DNA of 64,000 nucleotides from the NCBI GenBank assembly GCA_037833965.1, contig AP031354.1, positions 6,240,001 to 6,304,000 on the forward strand. Direction: 5' to 3'. Shown here in pieces: positions 43,632-56,726 of this stretch. Every line of letters starts with the position of its first letter. The first letter of the stretch is position 1. This DNA is from Marchantia polymorpha subsp. ruderalis (taxonomy: Eukaryota; Streptophyta; Marchantiopsida; Marchantiales; Marchantiaceae). Position numbers and translations under genes: made by a program. The notes beneath the pieces were generated by a model. That model did no database searches. It was not told where the DNA came from and saw nothing but the letters and a program-made list of their open reading frames with translations.

Positions 43632-45398
43632 GTGGATATGGTGCGCGAGTGGCTAGAGCCACAGGGACCACCTTCGCGCGGATTGCGTCCGCATGTTGAT
43701 CGGTGGACGGTCCAAGATTGGGCGCAGGCATTGGGGAGATGTGCCGGCATGCCAGGGCACCTCCTCTTCGATAGTGAGAGCGTCAAGGTGACCAAGCAGG
43801 AAGAGGCGCAATTTGTGGAGCTGTTCAAGAAGGGGAAGTCTACCAAGAATGGGTACAAGACCCGCGATTACAAGGATCGATTCCGCCGGACTTTGTCTAC
43901 GGCGCTGCTGCAATTACTGCAGCCACACCGCGCCTGCTACATCACATTGTGGCAGGTCTCTTTTGTGGAGTGCATCATCGAGGGAACTCCAATTCACTGG
44001 GCGAGCATCCTGCACAGGGTGATGCGACAACACGCTTTTGAGGAGAAGGGGGGAACTCTAAACCATCTCTCTCCTTTCCTCATCAATTTTTATCGACAGC
44101 GAAATTGTTTGACCGCGGCGGAGCTTGCGCGTTTTCCGCCGTTGTCCGTCGACCATCCCGGAAGCTATGTGCGGGAGAATGAGGTCGACACTAATGCAGA
44201 GGAGTCACCGACTTCTACTCCGTCAAGGCGGAGGGACGAAGGGAGGAATACTCCTGCAGCACGAGCGCCGCGGAAGCGGCGATGGAGAGAGAAGTCCGAA
44301 GAAGAGCAGCATCAAGAACTGTAATAACCCACTAAAGGCTAAAACTGCAATATAGTGGTAGAAAGGTCGAACCCACAGGGACAGAGGAACACACAGGGTA
44401 CAAAGTGTCACGTTTTAACAGACTATTGAGGAGTTTGAATTCTCAGGCAACTGTCACTCCCAGAAATACTGCAAGTGTCCACTCGGAGCGCACTCGGAGG
44501 TCGCACAGTGCAGCGTAACACACACACACACACACACCTGAAACTACAGAAACACAACCCAGAGATCCGTTAGGACCTCTACTTCAGGATTTCAGGGGGA
44601 AAGTCTCTCGCGAGCACACTCGGCGGAGCTGCGGGTAGTGACTTCCAACTCCGGCTTTTACAACACTTCCACTAGCTTGCTGCTAGTGTAGGAAACCCGG
44701 TTTGGACTGCCTACTTCGGATCGAAGTCACTCATACGCGGTGAACAACACTCTCAACTCACAAAACGCGCAGAGAACACAGGTCCGCACTGAAGGACTCA
44801 CTGAGAAACATTCCAGTAACACAACAACAGTCTATTGAAGAGTTTGAATTCTCAGGCACTTGTCATTCCCAGAAATACTACAGGGGTTACTTTGAAGGCA
44901 CCTGCTGCAGCGTAACCTGAATTTACAACCAAGGCTTACACGAAGTAGCAAAACTTCACTTTGGCATTCAGGGGAAAAATCCCAAAGGAGTACAATCAGA
45001 AAGAAACACTCGAAGGTGTAGGGGCGAAACTGTTCAAGTATCTAACTAGTCACTGGCTCTAAGCATCGGCAGTCACCCGCAGGTGCAGATCCGAACTACT
45101 CAAGTCTCTAACCAATGTACTAGCTCTGAACATTTGGCCGAAGGCCTTCAGCTACAAAATGCGGAACGCTAAGTTGTAACTCCTCATGCGTGGTGACAGA
45201 ACTCAAGGACACAAACACGCAAAGGAAATGGGTTCCTGATCTATACTTCTGAGTTTGGGAAAGAACCCCAGGCAAAACGCCTGGAACTATTTTATACCTT
45301 CTAAGTCCTAACTAGCACTACACTGCACTACCATGGTGCGAGCCGCAACAGATCCTACACCTGAGGAGTCGGCGGCTGCCTTCCCCTCTAACTTACAA

Positions 45399-45424
45399 CC
45401 TAAATCTAACCCTAACCCTAAATC
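45399..45424 (-). repeat. Telomere-like motif inside the second short LTR
   Basis: cctaaatctaaccctaaccc and following bases, the mirror of 42531-42554. Confidence 0.7.
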
Positions 45425-45905
45425 TGAATCCTAAGCCTACTGTACAGAGCCGCCAGCGCCTTCCCACCCAAGATCTGAGGCTGAAAATTTGCAGGCATGC
45501 GTGGCCGGCCGAGATCAACGGCCCCACAAAATTTCAGATCCATCCGACCGTCCATCGCAAAGATATGGGCCCCGCAAGATCTCGGAACCTAGGTCAAAAT
45601 TCCTTCTCCAAAATCAGAGGACTGTGGGTCCCACGCGTCCTACACGCAAGCCGCCTACTCGCAGGCCGCCTTGGGCCGAAGGCCCCTCTAACTGTTAACG
45701 CCGAAGGCCTCACGCCTAACCATGACAGCCGCTTTCGACGCTCATAATTCATTGATGACTGATCCGTTTCAAGAGATCTTGGTCTCGTTGGAACCAGCTT
45801 GTCGAGTTCTTTCTAACGAGACCCGAATCAAGTCAAACCGCTAAGAATTGAGAAAGTTATGTTGGTTTTACTCTTCCGCCGAAGGCGTTCGCCTATCCAC
45901 AGTCC

Positions 45906-46026
45906 GTCCGCGGCGATGACCTGGCTGTCCGCGGCGCTGAGCTTTCCGTCCGCGGCGATGACCTGGCCGTCCGCGGCGATGACCTGGCCGTCCGCGGCGT
46001 TGTCATGGCCGTCCGCGGCGCTGCGC
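45906..46026. repeat. 21-bp minisatellite in the short LTR U3
   Basis: gtccgcggcg recurs at 45906, 45927, 45948, 45969, 45990 and 46011, exactly 21 bp apart, with gatgacctggcc between. The sister LTR has about four units near 41972-42050, so the array changes length between copies. Confidence 0.85.
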
Positions 46027-49000
46027 TGGCGCAGAAGGCGCCGTACACTTTCTACCTCACAAGGCGCATTTCTAGGGCCCAAGGCGGATTTCCTGCCGAC
46101 GCCGAAGCGCCTGTGCACAGGCGAACTTCCTTCGTCCGCGCATAGGACAAAACTTTCTTCGCCTGTGCATAGGCGGAAAGCTGAGTATCTTGGAACCTTC
46201 ATCACTCCCGGAATTCTCCTCCGTTCGTGGCGTTCTTGGGCTCGTTAGAATCAGCGCGTCGAGCTCTTTCCAACGAGACCCTAATCAAGTAGAGGCGTTG
46301 CGAATTGAGAAAGTTATGAGGGATTCACTCTTCCGCCGAATGCACTCTCCCTCATTGCCAAAGGCGTTGACCCGAAGGCGTCTACCGCCCAAGGCGCATC
46401 TTCCGGCGGTTCTTCCGCCGAAGGAGTACCGCCAAAGTCGCTCTACCGCCAAAGGCCCCCCATCAGTAACTTCCGACACTCATAACTCAGTGATCTCTCA
46501 TCCGTTTTACAAGTTCTTGGGCTCGTTAGAACTAGCGCGTCGAGTTCTTTCCAACAAGACCCGAAGCAACTCAAAGCGTTACGAATTGAGAAAGTTATGA
46601 GTGATCTACCGCCGAAGGTGCTCGAAGCGGATCCTGCAGCATGAACCGCCCGTTCCGTCCCAAGCGTCCCACTGTGGCCTAAGCCCAAAACCCCTTGACT
46701 GTCCTCGATCCTCTTTTTACTCTGGTTTCGCGTACCGATTACTATTTACAGCTGCTGCCGCGGTACTTACTATTCAAAAATGTTTTAGTTCCGACAAAAA
46801 ACAAAAAGTGGGTTACCACAAGAACCCTCTGCTCCCATTCGACCGCGGCCGTTGTACGAATCGTACAGCCGGCCGAAGCAGAAGGCGCGCAGGCTGGTGT
46901 TACCAGTCAGCAGCGCGGACACGGCGACGATTGCCATAGAGAAAAGAAGTGCGTCGCCGGAGAAGAACGAGGGAGCGCGGACGTCCGCAGGAGCAACGGA
47001 CCGCGCTGCACCCTCAACGGACGAGAGGCCGCCTACGGACCAAGGGCCTCCGGAGTTACCACGTGCGTTGCGGACAGGTGTTCCGCCTGCGCACAGGCGA
47101 GCCTCGACGGACAGACGACCACAAGCGGACGTGGACCTACGCCTGCGCGTGGGAAGAAGCAGTCCGCCTGTGCACAGGCACTCGCCTGTGCACAGGTCAC
47201 CTCCACACGTGCCGCCTGTGCACAGGCAGGAATCACCCCCGTTCCAACGTAGGAAGGGGAAGGAGCCGGCGGAAGATCCGCCTACGAGACACCGGCCTTC
47301 GGGGCCAGACCCTCCGGCGCACAACGCGCCGCGATTTGCGCGTTCGGAGCCAGGGCCTTCGGGCCGAGGAGATGCGAGCAGGGAGCGTGCGGAGGCCGCA
47401 CCATCGGCGGGTAACCCGCCGGTAGATGCGCCTTCGGCGGTAGAGCCTCAGGGCCAAGGGACGTTGGGCGAGTGGCCCCCGGCTATGTCGCCTTTGGCGA
47501 TAGACGTCCGCGGCGCTGCGCCTGCGGCGGACAAGGCGCCGGCATTTGCGCCTGTGCACAGGCCGGACACAGCCCCCGCGCAGGACCGATCGAAGGAGCA
47601 GCAACTGACGGAGGAGCGGATTGACTGTCCGCGTGACGAAGTTTCGGTGCGCGATGCGCAATCGAACCCCGCGCAGACACCCTCCGCTCGATCGCCTTCG
47701 GCGGCGGACGTCGGCGGCAGAGAGGATACGGTAGAAGACCAACAAGCGGGCGACGGGGATGTAGCACGGGCACATTCACCCACCGCCTTAGACATTTTGG
47801 CGAAGAGCAGCGAGGCTGTAGCGGTGCCTTCGCAGGCAGCACACGTCGACGACGTGCAACCCCACTCGGGACAGTCGCCAACGCCATCAATGGCGATTGA
47901 AATTCTCCACTCGGATGATGACGACGGAGGCTCCACCGAAGAAATGTCGGGAGCAGGGGATACCGAGGAGGAGGAGGAGGAAATCGTTGGAGCGCCGGCG
48001 GCGGCGCTCTCTGAGCAGGTGATTTCGTTGCTGAGGTACTTGGATCGCAAAATCGATAAATACGCCGATCCACTTCACCCGGGATCTTACATCGAATTAG
48101 TGCGCAGGCGGACTCGCACTAAAGTCCACACTAGCAAGCTACTAGCTAGGGTGGACCAGGAGTTGAAGGAATTGAAGGAGAGGCATGCTTGTTTATGGGG
48201 GCAGTACAACCTTGAGAGGAAATTGCACGCCCTCGACAGGATGCGGAAGGATAGAGTGGAAGAGCTCACCAGGGATGTGTTGCAGACCACGCAGGATTTG
48301 ATGTTTGAGAAAACTCAGAATCAGATTCTGTCAGAGGAGCTCGTGCGACAGACGCGTTTGTTGGCGGAGTGTCAGCTCGCACGGCAGGCGGATGAGGATT
48401 TAATCCGCAGGCTACAGTCAGAGTGTGGCGAATTGAGAGCGCAGCGTGCTGAGGCCGAATCGCAATTAGTGGTAATTGAAGAGGATCGCAGGCGAGAGGC
48501 AAATCGCACGAAGAAGGAGACGGCGAGGCGTGTCGCCCACTGTCTCAAGGGCTACGCCCACTGGGAAGTGGCGGCGCAGGAGAAACTCACACTACGTGAG
48601 TTTGAACTTCGCGCAGCCGGGTTGTTGACAGGCGACAGCAGGAGTCGGCGGAAGGTAGAGAAGAAGCTCGACGCTTTTCTGTCGAAGGCGCGGGATACCA
48701 TGTCCACCTTGGAGGTGGAGGTGTCCGCGGCGTTGCAGCGATTGGGATTGCGCAGTCGAGCGGAAGACTGGCAGGGTAGGGAGTTAGTGCGCGGCAATCC
48801 GTCGCGCAGGAGACGTAGCACAGGTTCCGCGGAGTGTAGTGTAGCGTGGTTCCGTGCCGGCGTGTAGCGTAGTGCAGTGTAGTGCTAGTTAGGATGTTGA
48901 AGGTATAAAATAGTTCAAGGCGTTTTGCCTTGGGTTCTTTCCCAATTTCGGAAGTGCAGATCAGGAACTCATTTTCTCTGCGTGTTTGTGTCCTTAGTTC

Positions 49001-49659
49001 TGTCACCACGCAAGAGGAGCTACCACTTGGCGTTCCGCATTTTGTAGCTGAAGGCCTGCGGCCGAATGTTCAGAGCTAGTACATTGGTTAGAGACTTGAG
49101 TAGTTCGGATCTACACCTGCGGGTGATTGCCGATGCTCAGAGCCAGTGACTAGTTAGATACTTGAATAGTTTCGCCCCTACACCTTAGAGTGTTTATTCC
49201 TGATTGTACTCCTTCGGGATTTTTCCCCTGAATGCCAAAGTGAAGTTTTGCTACTTCGTGTAAGCCTTGGTTGTAAATTCAGGTTACGCTGCAGCAGGTG
49301 CCTTCAAAGTAACCCCTGTAGTATTTCTGGGAATGACAAGTGCCTGAGAATTCAAACTCTTCAATAGACTGTTGTTGTGTTACTGGAATGTCTCGCAGTG
49401 AGTCCTTCAGTGCGGACCTATGTTCTCTGCGCCGTTTTGTGAGTTGAGAGTGTTGTTCACCGCGTATGAGTGACTTCGATCCGAAGTAGGCAGTCCAAAC
49501 CGGGTTTCCTACACTAGCAGCAAGCTAGTGGAAGTGTTGTAAAAGCCGGAGTTGGAAGTCACTACCCGCAGCTTCGCTGAGTGTACTCTTGAGAGACCTT
49601 CCCCCTGAAATCTTGAGTAGAGGTCCTAACGGATCTCTGGGTTGTGTTTCTGTAGTTTC

Positions 49660-49696
<37 letters not shown>

Positions 49697-51771
49697 GCTG
49701 CACTGTGCGACCTTCGAGTGCGCTCCGAGTGGACACTTGCAGTATTTCTGGGAGTGACAGTCGCCTGAGAATTCAAACTCCTCAATAGTCTGTTAAACGT
49801 GACACTTTGTACCCTGTGTGTTCCTCTGTCCCTATGGGTTCGACCTTTCTACCACTATATTGCAGTTTTAGCCTTTAGTGGGTTATTACAATTCTGGCAC
49901 CTCTTACTTCTATATATAATCCACGGACCAGCTTTATTACAGTTGAGAAGTCATATTCTGGTCTGCTATTAAATTGTCCACAGCTGTGAGACACATTGTT
50001 GTCCCGCAGTTGTGGACAACTTCGGTATGCTCAGCTGTCAACAGCCAGTTGTGGACAGTTTTTTAGTACAGTTTTACTGGTTTCCTGTCCGATTGGTTGA
50101 AATAAATTTTATTCTATTCAGCCGGTTTCACCCACCATTATCTGAAAGTAGAAAAGTTCTGTTTGCACGTTTGAGCCTGTGAATTACAAATCTGCAAATG
50201 AAATCTGTCTTGTAAAGTCGGTATCCAAGTCCTCTCGATGAAAACTTATTGATAATGTTTTCACCAAATCAAATCAAAACCAAAACCAAATCCACGAGTT
50301 GAAAGACATAATTTTCTACTCCACTACTTGATACTCATTCTGAGCTTCCAATCAGAATCTAGACCGCACCTAATCACCTGCTTCGCAAACGAGCTATTCC
50401 GTGCCCTCCCACAAAGATCTTTAAATCTCGGAGTCCACATGACAAGAGAACCAAGCCGCCTAGTGGCTACCCCACTTGCTTCACCTCCAGCATCAAGTTC
50501 TCCCATGTCCTGGCTCCACTTGTTCTGTTGAAAAATATGACTTCCTGGGCTGACATGTCGTAGCTTCGTGCGAAAGTTTGCTGACTCTGATTTTCTCTCC
50601 AAATCCCTCTATAAGTGTAGGTTGGCAAATCTGGGCTCAGCCTACATTACACTTTCAACTGCTTTTAGGTTCTCCGCCAGTGGAGAAAGCTTCATGTCTT
50701 GTGTTAAAGACTTAAGATCCTGGTTACTTGGCTGCCTGAGTACACCTCTATCAAGGGTGGGAGGACTTTCTTAACGCACCACAGTTCATATGAACAGTTC
50801 CATTCTGGACATATCTGGAGAGATTTTAGATTCCTTGCTCTAGCTGTTGTAAAATGCGTCCTCTGCATGTCACATGGACTCTCTGACCTACAAGTGCGGA
50901 AACTCGCAATCTTAACCTATCTTTTAACATTTTTCATTGATCCCCTTATTTTTCACGGGTTTATTTGCTCTGAATATCATGAATATTCGATCTACTTCTG
51001 AGAGCAATCTTGTCCTTGTTGGCAATCAATATCTAGCATTCAGAGTTAAGTTGATAACTAATTTATCAGTCTAAGTTTATACGCAGTTGGAGTGGATTGT
51101 TTGATACTTAATACATGTGGACTGGTAAGCTCAAAGTTGCTCGTCCCAAAACGTGCGTTTAATTTTTTTTTATCTCTAAAGAGAAAGTCAATATCTTCAG
51201 ATGAGTTGTCATCCAAAGTGCGCATGATTGCCATAAGTTAACAGGGATCGATGTATTGGCCATAAGTATTTTTTCCTTGTGTTTCTAGGAAGCGCGAAAG
51301 TCAATCCATCATGAGTGCAGACCTCTACTTCCGAAGATTCACTTTGTTATATTTGTCATTAAAAAACAGAAACAAAACTTAGGGATAGAGATGAGATGAG
51401 GGAAAAAACCAGGTCATAAACATAAACAAATCTCAAAAATTTTCTAAAAGAACTTCAGGGTAGACACAAAATTAAAAGAGATAACACGGCAATTATACGT
51501 TTCAGAGAGAAGATTAAGCTTTTTGTTTGTTTTGGTTGATGGTGAGCTTGTCCTGGATAGAAAACTCTCAATCCAATTCGTTTTCTGCATGAAAAGTATA
51601 GATTTTCACATAACGTTTAGTAGGGTGAATGATCATGATTTAGCTTTGTCTAGAACTTTTATCAAGTATCTAGGGCATGAATTTATTATTCTTAAATGAA
51701 CTAAAAATAAGGATGAACATCTTAACGTACAAACATGTGCGTCATCCGATGTAGATGTGTTACCCTAATCT

Positions 51772-51988
51772 TCTCTAGCGCAAATCCAATGACTGGTGGA
51801 TATTGCAGTAACCTTGAATCCTGTTCTTTTTACCAATTGGCATTTCTCTAGTGCAAATCCAATGGCTAGTGGATATTGCAGGATCCTTGGATCCTGTTCT
51901 TTTACCACCTGGCATTTCTCTTGTGCAAATCCAATGACTGGTGGATATCGGAGGAACCTTGAATTCTGTTCTTTTACCACCTCGCAGT
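51772..51988. repeat. Three tandem units of 72-73 bp
   Basis: Units start at 51772, 51845 and 51917 with tctct.g.gcaaatccaatg and share ttcttttaccacctggcatt-like ends. Both strands stay open across the array: 122 codons plus at 51796-52164 and 134 codons minus at 51765-52169. The minus frame repeats CQVVKEQDPRILQYPLAIGF-type units. No family recognised. Confidence 0.8.
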
Positions 51989-52016
51989 ATGGATTGGACA
52001 AGCTGGCCTGTTTTTG

Positions 52017-52128
52017 CACATGTATCAAATGGTTGGATGGAAAGGAGGTTTCATCTAATATTGTGGTAAATGCACATGTATCAAATGGCTGCCCGGAAAG
52101 TAGTTTCCATCTAATATTGCGGTTAAAG
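52017..52128. repeat. Two tandem units of 56 bp
   Basis: cacatgtatcaaatgg begins at 52017 and 52073, and both units continue through catctaatattg.ggt. It abuts the 72-bp array but has a different sequence and period. Confidence 0.75.
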
Positions 52129-55100
52129 TGGATACGGACTGTGCGCATATTTCCATTGAAATAACACATCTTTTGAACTCATGTTTTCGATGAAGAAGAC
52201 AAGGATATTTTGCAACCCAATTTGATTATTGCTGGACTATGGACCTACTGATGAGTAGCGTCATTCCCCTTCGTAGTACCACTGCTGGACGGTATCACCG
52301 CATGGACGTTTCAGAATTTAGAGCACAATGTATGGTAGACTGGGTCAGCCGTGAGCATCTGGCTCACCTCCCAAGTCTTCGAACACAACAAGGAGTTTGT
52401 CTTCTGGCAGAAGCCCATCTCGCGGAATGTGGTTTCTGCCCAAATTTCATTTTCGTAATGTCATGGAACTGGCTCAGCTTGAAAGGCTCCCAGTCAGTCT
52501 GATCACCATACTCCGCACTAGAATTATCACGTAGCTGTATGAGTTGGCCCTGTAAGTCAAGTATGAGGCCACTGCTATACCGTTCAACTAACTGCTATAC
52601 CGTTCAACTAACCTTCTGTGAAGGTTTTGAACTTACCCGAAATTCCAGTCAGCCGAAATCTAAGGTCCCATACTCAACCTCGCCAAAAGACCCGCACGTT
52701 TGACGATCTTAAAAAGCCAACGAGATCGAATCCATCATCGAATTTTCACCAACACTCACAAACCCAGCCGTCAGAAAATATCGAGACGCGTCTTACAAGA
52801 ACCCTCCATATCCAAGGAAGATTCTGCTAATTGCCTGGGGGCGGATACCTTATTCGGCGCAAGCTTTTCTTGAAAGCAGATCAAACATGGCCCAGTAGCC
52901 TTCCATGAGCATTAGAGTTCAGTACACCGAGTAGCTCACCACGCTCTTTTAAGGCTCATGGCAATTCCAGAAGACGTAAGTATCTATAATATCCACTTCA
53001 CGTTCCTCAGCAAGCTTGACTGGTTTTGGCCACAGTTGTTGCACAGCGGAAATCACAGACAAATAGGATATTAACGACTAGTGACTTCTGCGCAAAGAGG
53101 ATGCTGCATAAACTTAGACTCTATCGTTCCCTCGGACTAAATGTTCCCAGTTTAAGAGTAGTGTCAAGATGGTTGAGATACTAGTTCGAACGGCGGGAGT
53201 GCTGCGATAGTAGTGAATGGATCCTCGAGCGAGACCCCGACGAGTTCCATCAATCAGAAATGCACGATGATAGGAAGACACTTCCAGCAGTTAAATTGCA
53301 GCAGCTCTAAATTCAGAGCGAAAAGGGTTTCTCGAGCACGGGTTTTCACTAAATAAATACTTTACAATAATAAGAATACTATTCTGGAGGAAGACAACTT
53401 GTTCAATGAACCATGAAGTATAAGGATAGAGTACCTACTAGGATGTTTTTAAACGGATGGTTAAGCTCAACACCACCAAAAGCGTGTATCTAAGCGGATG
53501 CATGCTTCCTGCCTCCCTCGATGGGAATTTCTCCACCATCATGTATACAATTTTTATCACAAGCAGTCCTATGGGATAGAATCTACAGGTACAAAAGGCA
53601 GTATTGCACCTTTTCTGACAGCATCTTGACTCAATCAATAGTTCAGGTTCCGGACTATCTGGATAAATAAGAAAGATGAACATGAAAAAGGGCCAGAGGT
53701 AAGCCCTCAAACTTCGTCACGATCTTTACTTCTTAGAATCTTGGCACTTTTCATTCCAACCATGTAACCTTCGTAATCACGTTAGCCTAATACTAATTGG
53801 CTCAAAAGGGACTTGGTATACCGAAGTCATCACGCATGGCAGGTCAGGTAGTACTCCGCTGATTCACGCAAAGTTAAGCCAAATGGATACAACAATCGTC
53901 TGGAATGTTCTTGTCTACAGTATTAACTCTGATATCATTCTTGCTCAAATGTGTTGGCAGATATTACCTTCCTGTGATATGTCCCGACAACAATCCATCT
54001 CACGAGGGAATAGAAGAAGTGAGAGCTCTAGTGCGTAACACATGTTTCACGAGACACTTCCCACTTGTTGGTCTCCGGCATTTCCCTCACTTGGCAAAGA
54101 GTTCATTTACTGTGTCTCTGAAATTAAATATAAGGGGCCTAGAAATAGATGCAAATATGATCTATGTTGTCTAAAACTACGGGAAAGGTTATACTCTTGG
54201 CAACGATGCTAAGACTACAGAAGCAAAGAGTTTCTTTGGATGGAACTCCTCTTCTGTTAGAACGGGCATCTTCAATCAATAGCTTGAGGAAGATGATGAA
54301 AATGAGTTAATCGGGTGATTCAGTTGAAAATTTTCCTTCTGAGGGTTGATGTTTTCACTATCAAAAATAAGATGATCAGAAAACTTCCTCCAACGATATA
54401 CATGCCTTTGGATGTAGGAGAATAGCTCTACCCTACATAGTAGTACTCGTGTTGTTTAGCTTTCCCGAGCGAAATATATAGAAATGATGATATGTGTTTG
54501 GTCGCTCCTATCACAGACATAGAGATTAGAGCCGTAGTGAAAAGTTTCTCCCCGCAGTGAAGCTAGAGAAAGCGAAGGAATTTTCTCGCTATGTCCTCTT
54601 ACCTTGATTTGGTCAAGGTTCAGATGGTCCTGCAACTGCTCGATTAAGGATGTTCCAACCTCGTATGTCCCAGTGCCCACTGTCAGCTGTCTTCCGGGAG
54701 GTCGGGAAGAACGTCTCCATAAACTGCAGCAAGTGGGATCTCAGCACAGGCTCGAGTACCAGCAACAGACTAGGAGAGTCTACCTTCTTTTTAGTCATAC
54801 ACTTGTATGAGACGCTCTGGGGAGGTCTGTCCACGGAGAGGTTGGTTCACCGACATGCCCGAATCGGTGAATACAATCCACGCTTTAGATCATGAGGACT
54901 TGACAACCTTATACATTTCCGTTCTATCGAGATTTATGCTGCCGTATGGAAGACATTTATTTTATCGATGCAAACTGCATTCGAATAAAAATCTGTCCAG
55001 AGGCTTGCTGAGCCTCTTGATTTGGAGGTCGATAGCGAAACAATTTGACACTATCGACTCACAGAGATCTGTCTATCATTATTGGACTAGAAGATCAGCT

Positions 55101-56687
55101 CTGAATTCGACGTGGATCAGGCGATGATAGTTGCCAATGGTTACAACAGCAGCGGAGACTTTTACAAGGCAATTCAGCAAGATTTTCTGATCCTCGGAAT
55201 ATACAAACTTGTTGCAACATATATTTGCCGCGTAGAGAATTTATCTCAGAGCTTGTTGTTCTCAGATCACGTTATCCTGTTGTCAAGAAGTTCCAATTTA
55301 GAATTTAATATCAGAGCTCGTGCCGCAAGTTCTCGCGATTTGCTTCAGTCTCATTAATTTACTTGTAAGTGATGGAGTAACCGATAAAAATAGCAGAGGT
55401 CTGGCAGATGCTTAGAGAAGTCCGCGTTGCTTTGTGGTGGCCCAGCGCTTATGTCATAAGAGGCACGGTGTGTGGAGCACCATCGTATCTCTCCTGCCAT
55501 TAGGATCTCTTCTGCCATTTTAAAGGGGCAGCAGTTCACATGACGCTTATTGCGCTTAGAGGTGGATTTGAAACGGTGACACAAGGATCAGTCTTTTGCT
55601 CTAATCAACTGAGATATCTAATCTTGGCTATCGGATTCCAAGTTCTGATTTTGACGTCAATGTCCTAATGCAGAACCTTCCTTCCGGCATCTGGACCGGT
55701 TGTAAAGTCGACTACTCGAGTTCAGGCGCCATGCAAGAGGAAGATGTCTGGCATGCCAAAGACTCCCGTTGCAAATCGCAACCTTCTACGCCACAAAGAT
55801 GATAATAGGTGAGTCGTTTAGTTAGCTAACTGTGGTATGTACGAGAGAATCCACGGTCACCAAATTTCAGATTTCAAATTTGAATTACAGATTTCAGATT
55901 TTGTATATCAATTTATGAGTTTCAAAAGAATAATCTTCAACGACACGTCTCGTTTGAAAATTGGAAACCCGTAGCTGCAAAACGAAGCGGATTGGTTTGA
56001 AGGTATACGTTTACATTACTCAAACGAAGGATCGGGCATTTTGATTCGCACCGTCTCCTTCTTGCTTCTTATTTGAGACCTTTCATCGGCACTCCTTATC
56101 GGAGGCTGATCTGATTGATCGGAATTAGACCCGATGACGGCGCCCTCACCGTGCTTTGAAATGCCTCACGTGTTGAGATGTGTTGAGATATGTTCCATGT
56201 ACACATGTAGCTGATCGGGCTTTGACCCACTCCAGCAAGTGAAGTGCGGTTCATAACCTGTGAGGACTAGGCCAGACTAGCCGATGTTCGCAGGAACGAC
56301 AATACCACATTTGGGTCACGCATCCAACTGTAAGCAATTGTCTGAGAGCGCTTCTTCAAACAACGATCGAATGTTTCACATCAGAGTGGCATCATGTCTT
56401 CCAGGAAGATCTTGACGATCACATGTTTGGTTGACGTCAGTGTTGTAGATTATGTCACTGTTGAGATCGTAGTCCATTGAGACATTGATCCTCTATTAAA
56501 AGATTCTCATCTGAAGGATCATTGCTTCAGAAAGTGCTCATGTTCCACCTTCTCGAATTTCGATTTTGTTAACGGCAGTATGAAATGTGACAGTGATATC
56601 ACCCGTGAGAACAACATCTTCATTAGAAAATACGACTCAACCACATCCACTTGCCCAATCCGCACTATATAAGAAGAACTCGGAATC

Positions 56688-56726
56688 AGCTGCAAACCTC
56701 GTTCTCATTTAACGAGGTTTGCAGCT
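56688..56726. repeat. Perfect 16-bp inverted repeat (right arm)
   Basis: AGCTGCAAACCTCGTT (56688-56703), loop CTCATTT, then its exact reverse complement (56711-56726). A TATATAAG motif lies just before it at about 56666. The left-arm version (11314-11352) has mismatches. Confidence 0.75.

Larger units (their letters stand above)
44320..46820 (-). mobile_element. Short solo LTR (2501 bp) nested in E4, inverted
   Basis: Same short type as 41166-43631 but on the minus strand, with target duplication agaac (44315-44319, 46821-46825). The U3 lacks the long frame. The 21-bp array has six units here against about four in the other copy. The two short LTRs form an inverted pair about 0.7 kb apart. 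Confidence 0.93.
39581..49890 (+). mobile_element. E4: solo long LTR carrying two nested short LTRs
   Basis: Begins TGTGGTACCCCAC at 39581 and ends TTATTACA at 49890. Both sides are flanked by attct (39576-39580, 49891-49895), which proves one LTR-bounded insertion without an internal region. Removing the two nested short LTRs and their duplications leaves about 5.33 kb, the usual long-LTR size. It contains a U3-frame copy between 40783 and 48867, interrupted by both nested insertions. The TATA box is at 48904-48911, and the (GT)n tract near 49663-49693 is longer than elsewhere. It is more diverged from E2 and E3 than they are from each other, so it is an older copy. Confidence 0.92.
49896..56127. 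other. Right spacer, 6.2 kb without a recognised gene
   Basis: AT-rich host-like DNA. Short open frames (for example 50324-50602 minus, 53905-54174 plus, 54650-54895 plus) have no motif I recognise. It contains two adjacent tandem arrays (51772-51988 and 52017-52128). Near 49960-50070 the words ttgtccacagctg and cagttgtggacaa form imperfect inverted repeats. Decayed older elements are likely but cannot be named by eye. Confidence 0.5.

Noticed and set aside
54800-55130. A decayed Gypsy integrase in the right spacer
   Set aside because: Only a vague similarity in one frame (RGLLSLLIWRSI); no zinc module or DDE core could be seen.
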